Under the pieces are notes generated by a model that saw nothing but the letters and a program-made list of their open reading frames with translations, made no database searches and had not been told where the DNA came from. Position numbers and translations under genes: made by a program. This document shows positions 60,225-64,000 of a stretch of 64,000 nt of DNA, one piece after another. The stretch spans positions 1 to 64,000 of the forward strand of contig JAMXBD010000963.1 in NCBI GenBank assembly GCA_024138025.1, in the 5' to 3' direction. Within the stretch, counting starts at the first letter, position 1; the number at the start of each line of letters is the position of its first letter. This DNA is from Combretum micranthum. Lineage: Eukaryota > Streptophyta > Magnoliopsida > Myrtales > Combretaceae.

Positions 60225-61090
60225 CTGGAAAGACAGGAGCCAAGAGATTTAAAACAGGTCCTCCTCTGCGTCATCTCCATCTACACACAAAACAACATCA
60301 CTCTCCAAATCATTTAACCGCACGCATCATCTTCATAACTAAGATAGATATGACTTCTTGATAATCATATCACAAGAAATTGCTGGTTGCAATGATCATT
60401 TTTCAAGTAACACCAAATGAAGCAATCAACAAGAACACAAAATTATCACGAATTTTTTGCCAAAGTAGGCAGAAAATTAAATCCTTATTCTGATCCATAT
60501 ATTAATCAAGAAATTTCCAATTCAAGCCATAGTCATGAATATCACCTAAGTCATCATCATCCATGTGCATGCAATCCAGGATAAGCTTAGATTATTCAAT
60601 TAACTCTAAATTTATAACAAACATTTATGATCATAAAACTAAAGCTAACGATTTTCAGCAAAAAAATTTCTGAAGAACAAAGAAATATATATCTAATTTA
60701 CAAACAAGCAACAGCGTGATTCCAAAATAAGTGGACCAAACATATAACAAATAATATATATATATACACATACATACATATATATCCATCTTTTGAAAAC
60801 CAATCTCTATCAATAAAAATTTCAAAACACCCAACAAGGGAATGATCTCAAAAATCCAACCCTCATAGCTTAACATTAAAATAACTCAAAAAACAAAATA
60901 TACATGTATACATATAATTCAGAACATGATTAAATTAATAACCAACCAGTAGTAAAATTTCTCCATGAAAATAATCAACACCCAGGTACCAAAACTTGAA
61001 AAAAAAAATAGAAAGGAACGATCTTGAAACTCAAATTCACACCAAATAAAAATAATAATTCATAACAATGAAAGAATAAATATAACTTAC
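60225..61090 (-). other. Probable 5' UTR intron of the AR791-type gene
   Basis: On minus, a consensus donor (TTA|GTAAGTT at 61090) and a pyrimidine-rich acceptor (CTTTCCAG| ending at 60225) bracket about 866 AT-rich bases just upstream of the ATG. Inferred from the splice signals only. Confidence 0.45.
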
Positions 61091-61340
61091 TAACCACCAT
61101 GTGCGGTTGTTAATATCAAAGGCATTGAGAAAATTGAGAAACAACCCACAAAATAAAAACTGGAACGCAGAATTATAACATCTTTTTGTTATTCCTATTA
61201 TTTGTTTTTAATGCTGTCGTGTGAACTATGCAATATGGATCCTCTTCCTATCTCTTCCCTCTTTTTTTTTTTCCCTGTTTTTGTCTTCTCTCTCTAAAAG
61301 TGGTCTGAGAAAAAAAAATTTAAATAAGCTCCAATGTTAG
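61091..61340 (-). promoter_or_regulatory. Likely leader and core promoter of the AR791-type gene
   Basis: On minus, TTATTTAAAT (about 61317-61326) is TATA-like. It is followed by a GA-rich stretch (complement of CTTCTCTCTCT, about 61284-61297) that would be the transcript start and leader, running into the putative 5' UTR intron donor. Placement is inference. Confidence 0.3.
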
Positions 61341-62847
61341 AGCTTTATGTCATAGGTTGTCTTAAAAAATTGGTTGTAGGAACAAGATCTTTCTTGTCTC
61401 TGTGTCACGCACGCTGTTGTCCCGAAAGTTACAAAAAAAAAAAAAAAAAAGAAAGTTAAAAAAAAAAAGGGAAATAGAGTGGCAAAACAGAGATGGAATA
61501 TTTTTTTTTGGGGGGGGAAGATTGGATTCTGGTCAAAGTCCACATGGCTCTTTAAAATAATAACATAAAAAAATAAAAATGAAGAACAAGAAGAGGTTTA
61601 ATTAATAGACTTAAGATAAATAATAACTAACCAATGAACTAAAATTTATGATTATGTGGGAAATGAAATTTTATAGTTGGGCATGTAACTTCATCTTTTT
61701 ATTACCATTTTAAGGGCTTTTATCATGCGAAATTATTTGACATTGGAAGATTATAAAAATTAATATAATAGATATTTTCATAGTTTGATTATAAAATGTA
61801 TGATCTAAACTTTAATAGTTTATAAAACCAATCGCTAAGAAAGAAAATATGTACATATACATAAAATTCTAAATGAAAAATTTAATGGAAAGCACACATA
61901 ATTCTAGATATCATAGATTCTATATATTTTATTATTTTGATTAAGCATGTTTTATAAGAAAATTGGTAATTTTAAGTGAAGTTATAGAAGACAAATCCAG
62001 TACTTTTTAGCGCATAGGAATAGGATATTAGAGTGTGTAAAGTGTATATGGAAAAATGAATATTTATAGATTATAAATTTTACATATATTAGAAAATTTA
62101 ATGCAAAGTACTTTTGTTTATTGCATTGAAACATTCTATGTATTATTAGATCTTTTTTATTTTGCATGTTTTGTAAGAAAATCGGTAAGTTTCACTGAAA
62201 TTAAGCAAGACAAATACCTTAAAGATTAGGCATACTAAGTGAATTCTAGAGACACTTTCGGGAAGATATTTTGGTCAAACTTCGTATTTGTAGGGAATAA
62301 AGAAGGAAAAATCCAACTCATTTTCTCGATTCTATTTAACAAAATTGAAATGTATACTAGGTTGACATAGGCTTTAAAAGTGGAACTACCAGTGAAACGT
62401 TAAATAAAATAAAATAAAGAAAAGTAACAAAGGGATTAACAAGTTTGAGTTGGATAATTACAAACTATTAACAAGACTAAAAATGGGTATTTAGTTATTG
62501 GATAAAAAAAGAATGAAAAATAGATCATCTTAATTTAGAAACAATGCATAACTTGTTAATTAGCTAATCCCTTGACCTAATTTTGATAAAAAAAAAAAAA
62601 AAGTGTTTTTGAATAATTCAGTGGGCTACTCTAGAGTTGTTTTTTCAGAAAGGACAAACCCAAGAAAAGGTGAATCTAAATTCCTAAGCTCCTACATATT
62701 GTGGACCCTAATATGATTAACCTTATTTGGATTTCTTCTTTTTGTTGTTTGGTCTCCAATTGTCATCATACTGGAAGTTTGAAATTTCAAATTTAATACT
62801 ACTCTTGTAATCTCTTAGTCATAAGGATTCGTACATATAATTATCAT
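61341..62847. other. AT-rich intergenic sequence
   Basis: No gene is recognised. Homopolymer runs occur near 61432-61450 (A) and 61501-61518 (T then G). The sequence at 61855-62200 has two loosely similar halves (for example GTTTTATAAGAAAATTGGTAA and GTTTTGTAAGAAAATCGGTAA at about 61949 and 62168), a diverged direct repeat about 220 bp apart. Confidence 0.45.
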
Positions 62848-63151
62848 AGGGTAAATTACACCGGTGGATCATAAATCTAAGATAAGTTCATTTTGGATCA
62901 CAACGTTTTGAAAAAGTTCATTTTGGATCATAACGTTTGTAAAAGTTCATTTTTTGTCACAACGTTTGAGAGATAAATTCAATTTGACTTACAACGTTTG
63001 AAAAATGATTCAATTCAGGTCACGATGGACAAGTGTCATCCTTCTAATGTTAACACGTGTCCATCATGATCTGGATTGAATCACTTTTCCAAACGCTGTG
63101 ATCCAAAATGAATTTACCTCCAAACGTTATGACCCACTAATGTAATTTACC
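62848..63151. mobile_element. Mutator-type foldback MITE with perfect 10-bp target duplication
   Basis: TAATTATCAT at 62838-62847 and 63152-63161 flanks the element exactly. The inverted ends are GGGTAAATTACACCGGTGG and CCACTAATGTAATTTACC. The arms contain repeated CATTTTGGATCACAACGTTT units; the left arm has extra copies of the unit, so the two arms differ in length. Non-coding, 304 bp. Confidence 0.88.
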
Positions 63152-63161
63152 TAATTATCAT

Positions 63162-64000
63162 ATTAAAGTGTAAATAGATTTATGATGTATTATATGATAT
63201 AAAAGAAATATATAATCAAATAAATTAAAAATTAAAGAAAGTAGTTATAATTGAAGAGAATTTATTTGGACGGTAATATGAAGATGTGTTCCTATATTAC
63301 TTTTTAAGTAATAGAATAATCTATAACTACCAAAAAAATAAATAGATAGATAGAAGAAGATGGATGTTACACTGTAATTTTTAAATAATCATATTTGTAA
63401 CTTATTTACAAATTATTTACCATTTTAGACGATGTAATTTCTTGCTGTTGATTAATCGAGTCCGATTTATGATGTTATTAATATCTAATTAATTAAACAT
63501 TTAATAATAGAATACTTTCCATTAGTAGAATTGGGGTGATCAGAACTATGTATAAAATGCCATATATAAAATGCTTTATGAAGTTTCGAATTAATAAGCT
63601 TAGGATAAGTTTCATAACAATTAACCCATCTATTCTTCATCTTTCTCAACTGGGGTCCAAATCTCATCACCCATCAATTCCTAGGAAAAGCCATACTTAT
63701 CTTGTTTAATAAACAATATGCCAGTGGCTGTTTATTGTCAATCATTCATAAATTTTAATAAATAAATAGACAAATCTCCAAATTATCTTCTTTTTTTTAT
63801 GATACCATCTATTAAGGGCATAATAGAGGATATTATTGGTTGTAATATTATCCTATCTATGAAATCATTATGTGCTATACCCCAATGGAAATATTACTAA
63901 AAGCATAGTAGATTACTAAGAATCTACCCATCTTTCACTTATAAACATCCTCTTAACTCTTCTCCATAAACAAGTTCAAATCGAAATCGAGATTTCATAC
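63162..64000. other. AT-rich sequence to the window end
   Basis: No coding region is supported. A TATA-like TTATAAAC lies at about 63939-63946, followed by pyrimidine-rich sequence, so a plus-strand gene could begin just beyond the window. That is speculative. Confidence 0.3.

Overview
This is nuclear DNA from a flowering plant, most likely a eudicot. It is AT-rich and full of long A/T runs. Three intron-bearing host genes sit between retrotransposons and short inverted-repeat DNA elements. The protein families (GDSL lipase, four-RRM poly(A)-binding protein, CHUP1/AR791 family, plant mobile domain) and the tRNA-Met primer sites of the LTR elements fit a plant. There is no bacterial gene organisation, no CRISPR array, and no tRNA or rRNA gene that I could see.

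Left part, 1-25.6 kb. A possible two-exon gene for a small Cys-rich secreted peptide lies at 1945-3200. It is followed by a decayed Ty1/copia element on the minus strand (3456-10700, itself hit by several small insertions), a complete but mutated Ty3/gypsy chromovirus on the plus strand (10992-16554, perfect AGATT target duplication), and a full-length but dead LINE on the minus strand (19052-25580, 14-bp target duplication).

Middle, 25.6-39 kb. I see no convincing gene here. It holds a hAT-like element (27442-28418), a foldback element, a tRNA-derived SINE (about 30088-30228), a tandem array with a period near 73 bp (34843-35280) and dispersed AT-rich repeats.

Genes, 39-61 kb. A five-exon GDSL esterase/lipase gene is on plus (39201-40938). 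A poly(A)-binding protein gene is on minus (41523-45065), with a G-box/TATA promoter and CT-rich leader. A degenerate plant-mobile-domain coding region is on plus (about 50092-51646). A CHUP1/AR791-type coiled-coil membrane-anchored protein gene is on minus (57044-60185, with a probable 5' UTR intron up to 61090). The two genes at 39-45 kb converge; no functional link among the genes is evident.

Between these genes lie Mutator-type and other foldback elements (45419-45691, about 46262-46627, 51925-53088, 53133-53409, 62848-63151), four of them with 8-10 bp target duplications, and a second hAT-like element with a perfect 8-bp duplication (54794-55673).

A recurring feature is that all three host genes are recognisable end to end yet carry one-base (once two-base) frameshifts, nearly all in short homopolymers or dinucleotide runs. 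That looks more like uncorrected long-read assembly error than three independent pseudogenes. No clearly new biological system was found. The items most worth following are the Cys-rich peptide gene, the 73-bp array, the possible gene-carrying Mutator-like element at 51.9 kb and the defined DNA-element families.
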